This document shows positions 41,959-53,822 of a DNA stretch of 64,000 nucleotides, in pieces. Location: contig NZ_BFCB01000002.1 of assembly GCF_003569045.1 (NCBI RefSeq), positions 434,001 through 498,000 on the forward strand, given 5' to 3'. The position numbers were made by a program, and so were the translations under genes. Within the stretch, counting starts at the first letter, position 1, and every line of letters begins with the position of its first letter. The notes beneath the pieces were generated by a model, which saw nothing but the letters and a program-made list of their open reading frames with translations, was not told the DNA's origin and made no database searches. The DNA is from Aggregatilinea lenta. Lineage in GTDB: Bacteria > Chloroflexota > Anaerolineae > Aggregatilineales > Aggregatilineaceae.

Positions 41959-43611
41959 CTACTCGCCGCAGCGGTAGACCGTCACTAAATTGATGCGATC
42001 CCGGACCGTGCAGTTCGCGGCGACCCAGTCGTACAGCGGGCTGAGGTCGGCCACGTCGCGCCGCCCACCGCGCACCCACCACTCAACGCGCTGCTCCGGG
42101 TCCAGCGGCGGTACGCGGTTCCCGTCGTATAGGGTCGTGTCCACGATCATCGCGGGCGGCGCGGCGTCCAACTCCGCGATCATGTCCGCGATGCGTTCCT
42201 GGCTGTCCTCGTTTGGCACGACCAGCCCATACGCATAGAAAAATCTGGTCGGACTGAGCCGCTCCGACTGGAAGTTGATATACGGCGACGCGCCCCAATT
42301 CAGCACGGTATCGTCCGGCCCGGTGTTCGCCGCCACGAAGATCGATAGGTCGCCCAAAATGGGCGGTCCGGTCACGTCCCAATCCGCGTCTTCGAGCTGC
42401 GTCGTCGTCACGTCCCAAGGGCGTTCCCCGGCATGATAACCGCACCATGCGACCGCTGCCAGCACCACCAGCGCCCGCCCCCAGACTGGAACCCACCGCA
42501 CCCGCGCCAGCGCCGCGAGGCCCGCCGCCATCATGATCATCAGCGCCGGAATTAGCGTAGCGTAATAATGCTCGTAGCCCGGCGATGCCCCGCGCCCGGT
42601 CGGGTTGACCAGCACCAGATCGAGCGGGAACGTGATCACGACCCACAGCGCGAGTGTCGCTCGCGCGCCGTCCACAGGCGCGACATAGGGACGCCGCAGC
42701 GACCACCATCCGGCAGCCAGCACGCCCGGAATCAGCACCCAGCCCAGCGGCCCGTAGACGTCCGGCACTTTGCTATCCATCAGCGTCTGTTCGATGGTGT
42801 CCAGAAACGGGACCGCCCCAACCCAGTGATGGAACTCACCCGGCGCAATGAATCCCGCCACGATGCCCGTCACGAGCACACCGTGCACCAGCAGGTAAAG
42901 CGCCAACACGCCTAACACCGACAGCCCGCCCAGAATCGTCGCGCCGAGGTAGCGCCAGCGCTGTGTCGCGCCGCGTACGGACGGCCCCGCGAGCAGGATC
43001 GCCATGACGTAAGCGGGCGCGAAACTCACCGTAGACTGCTTGATGATCAACGCGACGGCGGCGCACAGCCCCACAAGGAACGTCCAGCGATAGCGCGGCT
43101 GGCGCAGGAACTGGAAACCGAACGCAAACGCGAGCACCTGCGGCAGCAGGGCGTAGACCTCGGTGTAATTGACGTCTGACACGATGGCGTCGTAGTGGGC
43201 AAACAGCAGGAAGATCAACGCGGTAGCCCACGCCAGCCAGCGGAACCCGAACGCCTCGCGGATCAGCCAGTACAGCGCGACCGACGCCGCCCACACGAAG
43301 ATCACGTCCGCCCACCACTGCGCCCAGCGTCCCACGCCGAAGGCCGTGAAGGCCAGCGCGTTAATCGTGTGCACGCCCGGCAGCTTGTTATCCCACACGT
43401 CCACGTACATCACGCCGCCGCGCGCCAGAACCATCCCGCCGTAACCGTACACTCCGCTGTCGCGCTGCTGGTAGGTCAGCGAGGGGACGAACTGCAGCGT
43501 CGTGGCAACCGCCGCCGCGAACAGCAGCAGGGCGATCACCGCCCACCACAGCCACGGCCACCATGACCGGCGCACAGCGGGAGTCACGTCGCGGGAAACG
43601 GATGGATTCAA
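41959..43611 (-). CDS. Membrane glycosyltransferase (ArnT/PMT-like)
   Basis: 550 residues from TTG 43611, with GGAG 7 bases upstream. About eleven membrane segments. The N-terminal loop after the first segment, SLTYQQRDSGVYGYGGMVLARGG, has the acidic residue expected for GT39/GT83 transferases, then YVDVWDNKLPG. The C-terminal 120 residues are a soluble extracellular domain. Such enzymes transfer sugars from polyprenyl-phosphate donors to lipids or proteins outside the membrane. It is the second membrane glycosyltransferase of this type in the window (the first at 1-1344). Confidence 0.8.
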   Translation of the reverse strand: MNPSVSRDVTPAVRRSWWPWLWWAVIALLLFAAAVATTLQFVPSLTYQQRDSGVYGYGGMVLARGGVMYVDVWDNKLPGVHTINALAFTAFGVGRWAQWWADVIFVWAASVALYWLIREAFGFRWLAWATALIFLLFAHYDAIVSDVNYTEVYALLPQVLAFAFGFQFLRQPRYRWTFLVGLCAAVALIIKQSTVSFAPAYVMAILLAGPSVRGATQRWRYLGATILGGLSVLGVLALYLLVHGVLVTGIVAGFIAPGEFHHWVGAVPFLDTIEQTLMDSKVPDVYGPLGWVLIPGVLAAGWWSLRRPYVAPVDGARATLALWVVITFPLDLVLVNPTGRGASPGYEHYYATLIPALMIMMAAGLAALARVRWVPVWGRALVVLAAVAWCGYHAGERPWDVTTTQLEDADWDVTGPPILGDLSIFVAANTGPDDTVLNWGASPYINFQSERLSPTRFFYAYGLVVPNEDSQERIADMIAELDAAPPAMIVDTTLYDGNRVPPLDPEQRVEWWVRGGRRDVADLSPLYDWVAANCTVRDRINLVTVYRCGE

Positions 43612-43721
43612 GGGGTGCTCCAGGGGCGATCAGCAGTCGGAACCGGCACAGATCGCCGTGCGGCACAGGGTGTAGACGCGCCGCACGGCGAGATCGTTCA
43701 GTGAGCCAGACGGGCGGCTCG

Positions 43722-44705
43722 CTATTTCAGCAGGTCTGCGACCGCTTCGCGTTCCTCTTGCAGCTCCTCGATGGAGGTGCCGATCTTCCGGCGCGCGTAG
43801 TCGCTCAGCTCCAGCCCGCTGACCACTTCGTAGCCGCTGCCCATCATGCGCAGTGGGAAGGACGAGAACAGGCCGCCCGGCAGACCGTAAGGGTTGCCAT
43901 CGGCGTAGATCGCCGCGCTGAACCACGTGCCCTCGGTGGGCTGGACCATGCTGCGGATGTGATCCACCACAGCGTTGGCGGCGCTGGCCGCGCTGCTCTT
44001 GCCGCGCGCGTCGATGACTTCCTTGCCGCGCTGCTGGACCTTCTCCACGAAGTCGCCTTCCAGCCACGCCCGGTCGTCGATGACGCTCGTCACCGGCTGG
44101 CCGCCGATCTGTGCGTGCTCAAAGTCCGGCAGCATCGTCGGGCTGTGGTTGCCCCAGATCGCCATGTGTGACACTGCTGCCGGCTGCACGCCCGCCTTGT
44201 CGGCGAGCTGCGCCACGGCGCGGTTCTGGTCGAGCCGGGTCATCGCCATCCAGCGATCCGCCGGGACGTCCGGCGCGCTGTTCATAGCGATCAGAGCGTT
44301 GGTGTTGCACGGGTTGGCGACGACCAGCACGCGGATGTCGTCCGCCGCGTAGTCGTTAATCGCTTTGCCCTGTGCGACAAAAATCGGGGCGTTGTCGCGG
44401 ATGACATCCGCGCGTTCCATGCCCGGCCCGCGCGGCTTGCCGCCGACCAGAATCGCCCAGTTCGCGTCGTTAAACACCACCTTTTCGTCGTCCGAGGCGA
44501 TGATATCTTGCAGCAGCGGATATGCGCAGTCACGCAGCTCCATCACGACCCCACGCAGCGCCTCGACAGCCTGCGGGATCTCCAGGATCTGCAAAATGAC
44601 GGGTTGGTCAACTCCAAACGTCTCGCCGTTCGCCAGCCGGAACAGCAGGCTGTAGCCAATTTGGCCCGCCCCCCCGGTGATGGCTACGCGGATCGGCTCT
44701 TTCAC
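43722..44705 (-). CDS. mdh: NAD-dependent malate dehydrogenase
   Basis: 327 residues from GTG 44705, with AGGAGG upstream. Rossmann motif [17 protein letters not shown], then [15 protein letters not shown] (substrate loop), [19 protein letters not shown] and [11 protein letters not shown] with the catalytic His. This pattern is the cytosolic (MDH-2) type rather than the lactate-dehydrogenase-like one. It interconverts malate and oxaloacetate. pckA, which uses oxaloacetate, lies 2 kb away on the other strand, and ppdK is 6.4 kb away. Confidence 0.95.
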   Translation of the reverse strand: MKEPIRVAITGGAGQIGYSLLFRLANGETFGVDQPVILQILEIPQAVEALRGVVMELRDCAYPLLQDIIASDDEKVVFNDANWAILVGGKPRGPGMERADVIRDNAPIFVAQGKAINDYAADDIRVLVVANPCNTNALIAMNSAPDVPADRWMAMTRLDQNRAVAQLADKAGVQPAAVSHMAIWGNHSPTMLPDFEHAQIGGQPVTSVIDDRAWLEGDFVEKVQQRGKEVIDARGKSSAASAANAVVDHIRSMVQPTEGTWFSAAIYADGNPYGLPGGLFSSFPLRMMGSGYEVVSGLELSDYARRKIGTSIEELQEEREAVADLLK

Positions 44706-44824
44706 GGTTTGCCTCCTTGATGATGCGCAATGAGAAGCCGATGTGCCCTTACATTGAGATTATACCGAAAATTGTTCCGGGCCGGGTAAGCACACGCAGG
44801 CGGCTGCTGAGCAGCCCGCCCATG

Positions 44825-44833
44825 TGGTATACT
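44825..44833 (+). promoter_or_regulatory. Extended -10 promoter for the metallophosphoesterase gene
   Basis: TGG-TATACT, 47 bases before ATG 44881. It lies in the 175-base divergent gap between mdh and this gene. Confidence 0.5.
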
Positions 44834-44880
44834 GGCCCCGTTTGACATTCGCCCACTCTCGACTCAACAGGCAGTCTTTT

Positions 44881-45861
44881 ATGCCGGACCGTTTCCTCAA
44901 CCTGACCGATGGCGTCGCCTTCATCGTCAGCGATCTTCACGGCGATCGTGATGCGTTCGACCGCTGTCTGGATCACTTTTACCGGTTGCACAGACGCGGC
45001 GAGGTCCAGTATTTGATCCTGCTCGGCGACCTCATCCACCGCAGCGGCCCCGCCGAACAGGACGCCAGCTTGAGCATGGCGCTCGACGTGCTGGCGCTGT
45101 ACGACGAGCTGGGTCCCGCCGTGGTGATGCTGCTGGGCAATCACGAGATGCCACACATTTATGGCGTCACGCTCTCGAAGGGCGACCAGGACTACACGCC
45201 GCGCTTCGAGCACGCGCTGGGCGCGTACCGCACGGCAGTCGTCGGCCTGTTCGAGCGGCTGCCCTTCCTGGTCCGCACGGGCGCGGGCGTGATGCTCTCG
45301 CACGCCGGGCCGTCGATGGACGTAATCGCTCTGGCCGACCCGCTTCGCACGTACAATCACTGCGCCGTGCTGGCCGAAGCCGACCAGATGCTGGCGGAGC
45401 TAGCCCCTATCGAAGAAGCCTATCGCATGTTCGGCACGCATCACGGCGCGCCATACGAGCGGCTGGCCCAGCACATCCTGGCGGTGAGCGGCCCCGCCGA
45501 CCCGCGTTTCTCGCACCTGCTGCGCGGCTTCATCGTCGGCCAGCGCAGCCGGACGTTCAATATGCTGTGGGACCTGCTGTTCACGCGCAACGAATACGGC
45601 CTGAACGCGACGGCCTATCTCAACGGCTGCCAGCGCTTTCTGGAGGCGTTCGGCACGGACGCCCCCGCCCCGCAGCGCGTGATGGTCAGCGGGCACATCG
45701 GCACGCGCGGCGGACACTCGATCATCAACGCGCACCACCTGCGCCTGTCCAGCGCCGCACACGCCCACCCACGCGAGGCGGGCGAGTATCTGCTGCTGGA
45801 CTGCGCTCGTCCCGTCGAGTCTGCCGACGCGCTGCTCGCCGGACTGCGACCCGTCTTCTAA
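44881..45861 (+). CDS. Metallophosphoesterase (PPP-like phosphatase)
   Basis: 326 residues. The dinuclear metal motifs are complete: VSDLHGDRDAF (17-27), LLGDLIHRSG, LLGNHEMPHI and SHAGPSMD, with SGHIGTRGGH near the C-terminus. This is the calcineurin-like set in the order of Ser/Thr protein phosphatases, but with an unusual helical insertion between the GNHE and C-terminal His motifs. The substrate (phosphoprotein or nucleotide) is unknown. The start at ATG 44881 is preferred over an in-frame start at 44824, which overlaps the promoter. A histidine phosphatase gene follows 35 bases later. Confidence 0.87.
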   Translation: MPDRFLNLTDGVAFIVSDLHGDRDAFDRCLDHFYRLHRRGEVQYLILLGDLIHRSGPAEQDASLSMALDVLALYDELGPAVVMLLGNHEMPHIYGVTLSKGDQDYTPRFEHALGAYRTAVVGLFERLPFLVRTGAGVMLSHAGPSMDVIALADPLRTYNHCAVLAEADQMLAELAPIEEAYRMFGTHHGAPYERLAQHILAVSGPADPRFSHLLRGFIVGQRSRTFNMLWDLLFTRNEYGLNATAYLNGCQRFLEAFGTDAPAPQRVMVSGHIGTRGGHSIINAHHLRLSSAAHAHPREAGEYLLLDCARPVESADALLAGLRPVF

Positions 45862-45896
45862 CCGTACGTCTCCATGTCGCGGAGGAATAGTCACCT

Positions 45897-46529
45897 ATGC
45901 ACACGCGTGTGTACAACATCCGGCACGGCGAAACGGCCTGGAACGCGCTGGGCCGCTGGCAGGGTCACGCACCCGTGCCGCTCAACGACGTCGGACTGGC
46001 CCAGGCGCGGCAGCTCGCGCGCTGGCTGGCGCAGTCCGACGAACGCATCGACGTCATTTACAGCAGCGATCTCAAGCGCGCCATGCAAACCGCCGGAGCC
46101 GTTGGCGACGCGCTGAAGCTGAACGTGCTGCCCGACCAGCGCCTGCGCGAAGTGGACCTGGGCGAATGGCAGGGCCTGAACAGCAGCGAAGCCGAAGCCT
46201 GGGACACCGAGCGCTACGCGGCGTTCCGCGCCGACTGGTACAACGTGCCCACGCCCGGTGGCGAATCGCGCAACGAGCTGAAAGCGCGCGTCCGCGCCGC
46301 ATTCGACGAGATCACGGCCCGCCACGCCGGGCAGCACGTCGCCCTGGTCACGCACGGCGGTACACTCGGCATGCTGATCGAGAGCCTGTTCGGGCGCATC
46401 GAGCGCCCCACCCTGACCAACACGTCCCTGACCGTCGTCGAACAGGAATCGGCCCAAAGTGAGTGGCGACTTGTGAATATTGCCTGGGCGCCGCATCTCG
46501 CCGACGCCCCATTGGGCGAAACGTGGTGA
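45897..46529 (+). CDS. Histidine phosphatase superfamily protein (PGM-like)
   Basis: 210 residues. Phospho-histidine motif RHGETAWN (9-16), SDLKRAMQTA with the second Arg, LREVDLGEWQGL and VTHGGTLGML with the second catalytic His. The length and motifs fit cobC/GpmB-type phosphatases rather than dPGM mutases; the substrate is uncertain. GGAGG precedes the ATG. It is in an operon with the upstream metallophosphoesterase. Confidence 0.92.
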   Translation: MHTRVYNIRHGETAWNALGRWQGHAPVPLNDVGLAQARQLARWLAQSDERIDVIYSSDLKRAMQTAGAVGDALKLNVLPDQRLREVDLGEWQGLNSSEAEAWDTERYAAFRADWYNVPTPGGESRNELKARVRAAFDEITARHAGQHVALVTHGGTLGMLIESLFGRIERPTLTNTSLTVVEQESAQSEWRLVNIAWAPHLADAPLGETW

Positions 46530-46600
46530 CCCGTGTGATATTCGACATCGGGAGTTTGTGCAGAGTGACGATAAAAAAACCCTGGCAGAAAAAGTTTAAA

Positions 46601-46616
46601 AGTGAAATAATTCACT
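46601..46616. promoter_or_regulatory. CRP/FNR-type operator upstream of pckA
   Basis: AGTGAA-ATAA-TTCACT, an inverted repeat that reads GTGA-N6-TCAC, the exact half-sites and spacing of the CRP family. It lies 125 bases upstream of the pckA ATG in an AT-rich tract (46570-46620). No CRP homologue is in the window. Confidence 0.5.
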
Positions 46617-46740
46617 ATAGAGTCTAGGAATTCCAGCCGAGATTCGCTAGACTCAAAACAGTAAGCCGAGCGTGGCTCAACACTACAGACCGCTGCGGTC
46701 TGCTTGCAGAACCCGCTGTTCACGAAAGGGAAGTTTCCTC

Positions 46741-48339
46741 ATGGAAGAGTATCGCAGCAGCTACGGCCTTGAAAACCACGGCTTCAAGAATCTCGAACGT
46801 GAATTTTGGAATCTGTCTACTCCGGCATTGTACGAACAGGCCATCCGTCACCACGAGGGCGTCATCGCGCACCTGGGGCCGCTGGTCGCCCGTACCGGCG
46901 ATCACACGGGCCGCGCGCCGAACGACAAGTTCATCGTGCGCGAGCCGGGCAGTGAGGGCGACATCTGGTGGGGTCCCATCAACCGCGACTGCACCGAAGA
47001 AAACTTCGAGCGCATGCACAAGCGCATGATGCAGTATCTGGAAAACTCGAGCGTCTTCGTGCAGGACCTCTACGCCGGGGCCGACCCGCGCTATCGCCTG
47101 CCGATCCGCGTCATCACCGAGCTGGCCTGGCACAGCATGTTCGCGCGCAACATGTTCCTGCGCATCTTCGAGCCGGACGCGCTGCGCACCCACGTACCGG
47201 AATTCACCGTGATTGACGTGCCGAGCTTGTCCGCCGACAAGGAAGAGTTCGCGACGTCATCCGGCGCATTCATCTACCTGAGCTTCAAGCACAAGATGGT
47301 GCTCATCGGCGGCACGCAGTATGCGGGTGAAATCAAGAAGTCGATCTTCACCGTGATGAACTACCTGCGCCCCAAGCAAGGCGTCATGGCCATGCACTGC
47401 TCGGCCAACTATGGCAAGGACCGCGACGACGTGGCGCTGTTCTTCGGTTTGAGCGGCACCGGCAAGACCACTCTCTCCGCCGATACGACGCGCACGCTCA
47501 TCGGCGACGACGAGCACGGCTGGAGCGACGATGGCGTGTTCAACTTTGAGGGCGGCTGCTACGCCAAGGTGATCCGCCTCTCGCCCACCGGCGAGCCGGA
47601 AATCTGGGAGGCGACCCGCCGCTTCGGCACGCTGCTGGAAAACGTCGCCATCGACGCGCAGCGCCGCCGTATTGACCTGGACGACGACACCTACACCGAA
47701 AACACGCGCGCTTCCTACCCGATCACCCATATCCCGAACGCGGATTACGGCGGGGTCGCTGGACACCCGAAGCACGTCATCTTCCTGACGGCGGATGCCT
47801 TCGGCGTGATGTCGCCCATCGCCAAGCTGTCGCCTGATCAGGCGCAATATCACTTCCTGGCGGGCTACACGGCAAAAGTCGCCGGGACCGAACAAGGCAT
47901 CACCGAGCCGTCGGCCACCTTCAGCACCTGCTTCGGCGCGCCGTTCATGCCGCTGCACCCGACCGTCTACGCCAAACTGCTGGCCGACAAGGTGCGCGAC
48001 AACAACGTGCAGTTGTGGATGGTCAACACCGGCTGGACCGGCGGCCCCTACGGGCTGGGCAGCCGCATGAGCCTCGCCTACACCCGCGCGATGGTGCGCG
48101 CCGCGCAGGAAGGCCGCCTGAACGACGTCGAGACGCGGACCGACCCCGTCTTCGGCTTCGAAATTCCGCTGCACGTGCCGGGCGTGCCGGACGAGATCCT
48201 CGATCCGCGCAGCACCTGGGCCGATCCGGCGGCGTACGATAAGAAGGCGTCGGACCTCGCCAAGCGCTTTCACAAGTACATGGCGCAGTTCGAGGACGCG
48301 ATGAGCGACGCCGTCAAGGCCGCCGCGCCGAAGGCGTAG
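46741..48339 (+). CDS. pckA: ATP-dependent phosphoenolpyruvate carboxykinase
   Basis: 532 residues from ATG 46741, with GGGAAG upstream. ATP-type PEPCK: RTGDHTGRAPNDKFIV near 50, GGTQYAGEIKKSIFTV, Walker A GLSGTGKTT, kinase-2 IGDDEHGWSDDGVFNFEGGC and the C-terminal YTAKVAGTEQG. It converts oxaloacetate and ATP to PEP and CO2, the first step of gluconeogenesis from TCA intermediates, and can run in reverse. A 211-base leader region with a CRP-like palindrome precedes it, and a strong terminator follows. Confidence 0.97.
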   Translation: MEEYRSSYGLENHGFKNLEREFWNLSTPALYEQAIRHHEGVIAHLGPLVARTGDHTGRAPNDKFIVREPGSEGDIWWGPINRDCTEENFERMHKRMMQYLENSSVFVQDLYAGADPRYRLPIRVITELAWHSMFARNMFLRIFEPDALRTHVPEFTVIDVPSLSADKEEFATSSGAFIYLSFKHKMVLIGGTQYAGEIKKSIFTVMNYLRPKQGVMAMHCSANYGKDRDDVALFFGLSGTGKTTLSADTTRTLIGDDEHGWSDDGVFNFEGGCYAKVIRLSPTGEPEIWEATRRFGTLLENVAIDAQRRRIDLDDDTYTENTRASYPITHIPNADYGGVAGHPKHVIFLTADAFGVMSPIAKLSPDQAQYHFLAGYTAKVAGTEQGITEPSATFSTCFGAPFMPLHPTVYAKLLADKVRDNNVQLWMVNTGWTGGPYGLGSRMSLAYTRAMVRAAQEGRLNDVETRTDPVFGFEIPLHVPGVPDEILDPRSTWADPAAYDKKASDLAKRFHKYMAQFEDAMSDAVKAAAPKA

Positions 48340-48369
48340 CGCCTCCACGACCCGTTGTTCGCACGATCA

Positions 48370-48404
48370 CACCGCCCCGGCGCGTAACCGGGGCGGTGTT
48401 TTTT
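48370..48404 (+). terminator. Intrinsic terminator of pckA
   Basis: CACCGCCCCGG (48370-48380) and CCGGGGCGGTG (48388-48398), an 11-bp perfect stem, followed by TTTTTT. Confidence 0.9.
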
Positions 48405-48423
48405 ACGTCAGGAAGGGGACGAG

Positions 48424-48453
48424 CACCTCACCCCGGCCCCTCTCCAATCAAGT
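48424..48453. repeat. Family A repeat, truncated copy
   Basis: CACCTCACCCCGGCCCCTCT plus CCAATCAAGT, then the match ends abruptly where the second arm should be. A half family B copy (GTAGGGGC) lies at 48490. Confidence 0.7.
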
Positions 48454-48529
48454 GTATAGGCTGTAGACAGGCATGATCTGCGCACGGCGTAGGGGCAATT
48501 CATGAAGCGTCCCGACGCGCGAGCGTCTA

Positions 48530-49507
48530 TCACTCGCCCGTTTCGCGCAACGTCTTGTCGAACAGCAGATACCGCCGCCGCACGGACATGCCCGCGCGTT
48601 CGTACAGCGCGACCGCGTTCGAATCGTTCTCGGCGTCCACTTCCAGTCCACCCGCCGTGAAGCCGCGTCTGCGCAACGCCGCGAACCCATGGCGCAGCAG
48701 CGCGCTGCCCAGCCCACGCCGCCGCCTGTCGGTGCGCACGCCGAGTGCGTTGATCCAGCCACGCCCCGGATCGGTCTCACCCCACGGCCCGCCCAGGCAC
48801 AGGCCGACGACAGCGTCATTCTCGACCGCCACCAGCCACAGGCCCGGATCGAAGCCTGCACCCAGGCGCATGTGGCGCCATACCTCGAATGGCACCGGCT
48901 GGTAGCCCCAGTTCTCGCCGAAGAGGTCTGCCTCGGCAGCGTGTACCGCCTGCGCGTCGCGGTCGCGGTCGAAGGGCCGCAGCGTGATGCCGTCCGGCAG
49001 CGCGGGCGGCTCCGGCAGCCCGGCCAGCTCGACGTGCATGAACCACGAGCTGCGCACCACCACATAGCCCGCGCGTTCCAGCAGCGCAACCGTGGAGGCG
49101 GCAGCATCCCGCGCGAAGCGCCGCACGCGCAGCGGTAGATCGGGCGACATGTCGGCATCCGCGCGCTCCAGGTGACGCGCATCCGCCGCGCGCAGAAGCG
49201 CCGTCCCGATACCCTGCCTCCGGCAGCCGGGCAGCACCGCGCCGGTCCCCCACCCCGTGCCGAAGCGGGGATCCAGCTCGGCAGTGCAGTAGCCGACCAG
49301 CGCCCCGGCGTCCGTCACCGCGACAAAACAATTGCGCTCCGGCTCGAAGTAAGGTCGCGTGAAGCGTTCGCGCAGCCCATCAAGCGTATCCGCCTGATCG
49401 TCGCCGTCGAACGCCGACGCCGCGTTGATCACTTCCAGCAGCACGGGCAGGTCGTCCCACACGAAGCGCCGCAGCTTTACGGTGCGATCCCCGCTCTCGG
49501 CGCTCAA
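48530..49507 (-). CDS. Tandem GNAT N-acetyltransferase, paralogue 1
   Basis: 325 residues from TTG 49507, overlapping the upstream stop (TTGA) with GGAG 8 bases upstream; no ATG or GTG fits. Two GNAT domains: residues about 8-140 with CRRQGIGTALLRAA and 160-325 with DRRRRGLGSALLRHG, each carrying the acetyl-CoA P-loop Arg/Gln-x-x-Gly-x-Gly/Ala. Double-GNAT proteins include mycothiol synthase and aminoglycoside acetyltransferases, but no substrate can be assigned. The gene directly upstream encodes a paralogue of the same architecture. Confidence 0.87.
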   Translation of the reverse strand: MSAESGDRTVKLRRFVWDDLPVLLEVINAASAFDGDDQADTLDGLRERFTRPYFEPERNCFVAVTDAGALVGYCTAELDPRFGTGWGTGAVLPGCRRQGIGTALLRAADARHLERADADMSPDLPLRVRRFARDAAASTVALLERAGYVVVRSSWFMHVELAGLPEPPALPDGITLRPFDRDRDAQAVHAAEADLFGENWGYQPVPFEVWRHMRLGAGFDPGLWLVAVENDAVVGLCLGGPWGETDPGRGWINALGVRTDRRRRGLGSALLRHGFAALRRRGFTAGGLEVDAENDSNAVALYERAGMSVRRRYLLFDKTLRETGE

Positions 49508-50490
49508 CTCACGATCTCCGCCGGATTGCCGCGCAGCACCTTGCGATAGTGCACGAAGCGCACGTAGGTCTCGAAGCCTGCGCGCTGGTAAATGCGGATT
49601 GCGCCCGGCACGTCGTCGCGCACGCCGAGGCCCGCACGCTCGTAGCCGTGCGCCTGTCCGGCCTGCATGCCCGCGCGCAGCAGCGCTGTACCCAGCCCGT
49701 GCCCGCGTTCCGAGTGCAGTACGGTCAGCCGCCCAACCCACGTCAGGCCGGGGTCGTCCGGACCCCACGGCTGCATGACGCAGATCCCGACGATCTCGTC
49801 GCCGCGACACACCACCCGCCACAGGTCCGGCGTGGCGTCGGTTCCGCCCAGGAAGTGCTGCGTCCACTCCTCATACGGCATCTTCACGCCCTGCCCGCCG
49901 CCATCCATGAAGCCCGCCTGATCGACCTCGTAAAACGCGGGCAGATCGCGTGCGCGGTCGAAGGCGCGCAGCGTGATGCCCTCCGGCAGCGGCCACGGCT
50001 CGATTGGCTGGCCGAGGTCGATACGCATCCGGTAGGAGGACCGCAGCTCCGCGTAACCTTCCGACGCCGCCAGCTCGACCGCCGCCGTATTGGCATAGTT
50101 CAAGAAGCGCTGGATGAACACGGCCTTGTCGCGATCCGGCTGCGCCATCGCCCACGCCTCGAACTCAGCATCCGCAGCGCGTAACAGCGCCCGCCCTATG
50201 CCGCGCTCACGCCAGTCGGGGTGCACGACGCCCCAACCGTAGCCCCACACGCGGTCTTCGTTGGTGCGCCGCTCGACGTAGGCGTAACCGACGATCCGCT
50301 CGTCCGGCGTTACCGCCACCAGCAGATCCGATTCCGGCGTGCTGAACTCTTCCAGTTCCTCGCGCAGCGTATCGTCCGTATAGCGCTCGTCGTCGTTGTC
50401 ATGCTCACCTGCCGCGTTAGCCAGCGTAACCAACGCGGGCAAATCGTCCCACGTAAACCGGCGGATCTGAAACTGCGCGTGTCCGGCCAT
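49504..50490 (-). CDS. Tandem GNAT N-acetyltransferase, paralogue 2
   Basis: 328 residues if started at ATG 50490; an upstream ATG at 50532 is possible. The N-terminus QIRRFTWDDLPALVTLANAA closely matches the start of the downstream protein (KLRRFVWDDLPVLLEVINAA), so the two genes arose by duplication. GNAT P-loops: WRERGIGRALLRAA and SERGHGLGTALLRAG. Both halves keep the acetyl-CoA binding pattern. The two genes are translationally coupled. Substrate unknown. Confidence 0.85.
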   Translation of the reverse strand: MAGHAQFQIRRFTWDDLPALVTLANAAGEHDNDDERYTDDTLREELEEFSTPESDLLVAVTPDERIVGYAYVERRTNEDRVWGYGWGVVHPDWRERGIGRALLRAADAEFEAWAMAQPDRDKAVFIQRFLNYANTAAVELAASEGYAELRSSYRMRIDLGQPIEPWPLPEGITLRAFDRARDLPAFYEVDQAGFMDGGGQGVKMPYEEWTQHFLGGTDATPDLWRVVCRGDEIVGICVMQPWGPDDPGLTWVGRLTVLHSERGHGLGTALLRAGMQAGQAHGYERAGLGVRDDVPGAIRIYQRAGFETYVRFVHYRKVLRGNPAEIVS

Positions 50491-50593
50491 AGGGTGCTTT
50501 GTCGCTCCTGGTGCGGAAAAATCAGGCGTCAACTGTATCCGGCCCGGCGGCGGCTGGCAACCCGAGCTTCATGCTCTGCGCGGCGAATCCCGG

Positions 50594-50643
50594 TACAATA
50601 GAGGCATACTTCTGGCTGTGGTCAGGTTCATTCCATTGAGGAG
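50594..50643 (+). promoter_or_regulatory. Putative -10 and ribosome site of the DUF3795 gene
   Basis: TACAAT (50594-50599) followed 39 bases later by GAGGAG (50638-50643), 6 bases before ATG 50650. The -10 lacks the TGN extension. Confidence 0.45.
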
Positions 50644-50649
50644 TTCCGC

Positions 50650-51051
50650 ATGACGCACGGTGAGGATCTGGCGGCAAGTGTGGCGTACTGCGGGCTGGTG
50701 TGCGGCCTGTGCGATCACAGCGCGGCCTGCAACGGCTGCCGCGCCGAGGCGTGCACCACGGACGGCTGCGACAAAGCCCACTGCGCGATCCGCCAGTGCT
50801 GCCTGGATCACGACATCGCGGGGTGCTGGGACTGCGACGAGTTCCCCTGCGACAAGGGCCGCTACGCCGATGCCAATCGCGGGCAGACGGTCGGCTTCGT
50901 GACGTACATTCAGGACGAGGGCCTCGACGACTTCGTGACCGTGCTGCTGGCCAACGAGCAGCGCGGCATCCGCTACGGCATGGATGGCCCCTACTACCAC
51001 GCGGGCGCGGACACAGTGTCAGCCCTGCTCGATATGGCGCGGCGGGAGTAG
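50650..51051 (+). CDS. Cys-rich DUF3795-type protein
   Basis: 133 residues with 15 Cys, mostly in the first 75. The pattern YCGLVCGLCDHSAACNGC is the DUF3795 signature (Cys-x3-Cys-x2-Cys with CxGC), then CAIRQCCLDHDIAGCWDC and EFPCDKG. The Cys are grouped as if to bind zinc or an Fe-S cluster. The family is widespread in anaerobes and uncharacterised. The gene stands alone and ends in a terminator shared with ppdK. Confidence 0.85.
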   Translation: MTHGEDLAASVAYCGLVCGLCDHSAACNGCRAEACTTDGCDKAHCAIRQCCLDHDIAGCWDCDEFPCDKGRYADANRGQTVGFVTYIQDEGLDDFVTVLLANEQRGIRYGMDGPYYHAGADTVSALLDMARRE

Positions 51052-51076
51052 GCTACCCACGCAAGCCCACGGGATC

Positions 51077-51104
51077 AAAAAAGCCAGGCTTGCGCCTGGC
51101 TTTT
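51077..51104. terminator. Bidirectional terminator between convergent genes
   Basis: AAAAGCCAGGC (51079-51089) and GCCTGGCTTTT (51094-51104) with a 4-base loop. The A-run on one side and T-run on the other let it work for both the DUF3795 and ppdK transcripts. Confidence 0.85.
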
Positions 51105-51125
51105 GAGTCGTGCGGTTAAACGTTC

Positions 51126-53822
<2,697 letters not shown>

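Noticed and set aside
50569-51000. A 143-codon minus-strand open frame opposite the DUF3795 gene
   Set aside because: The plus-strand frame has an ordered Cys pattern, a ribosome site and a promoter; the minus frame has none.
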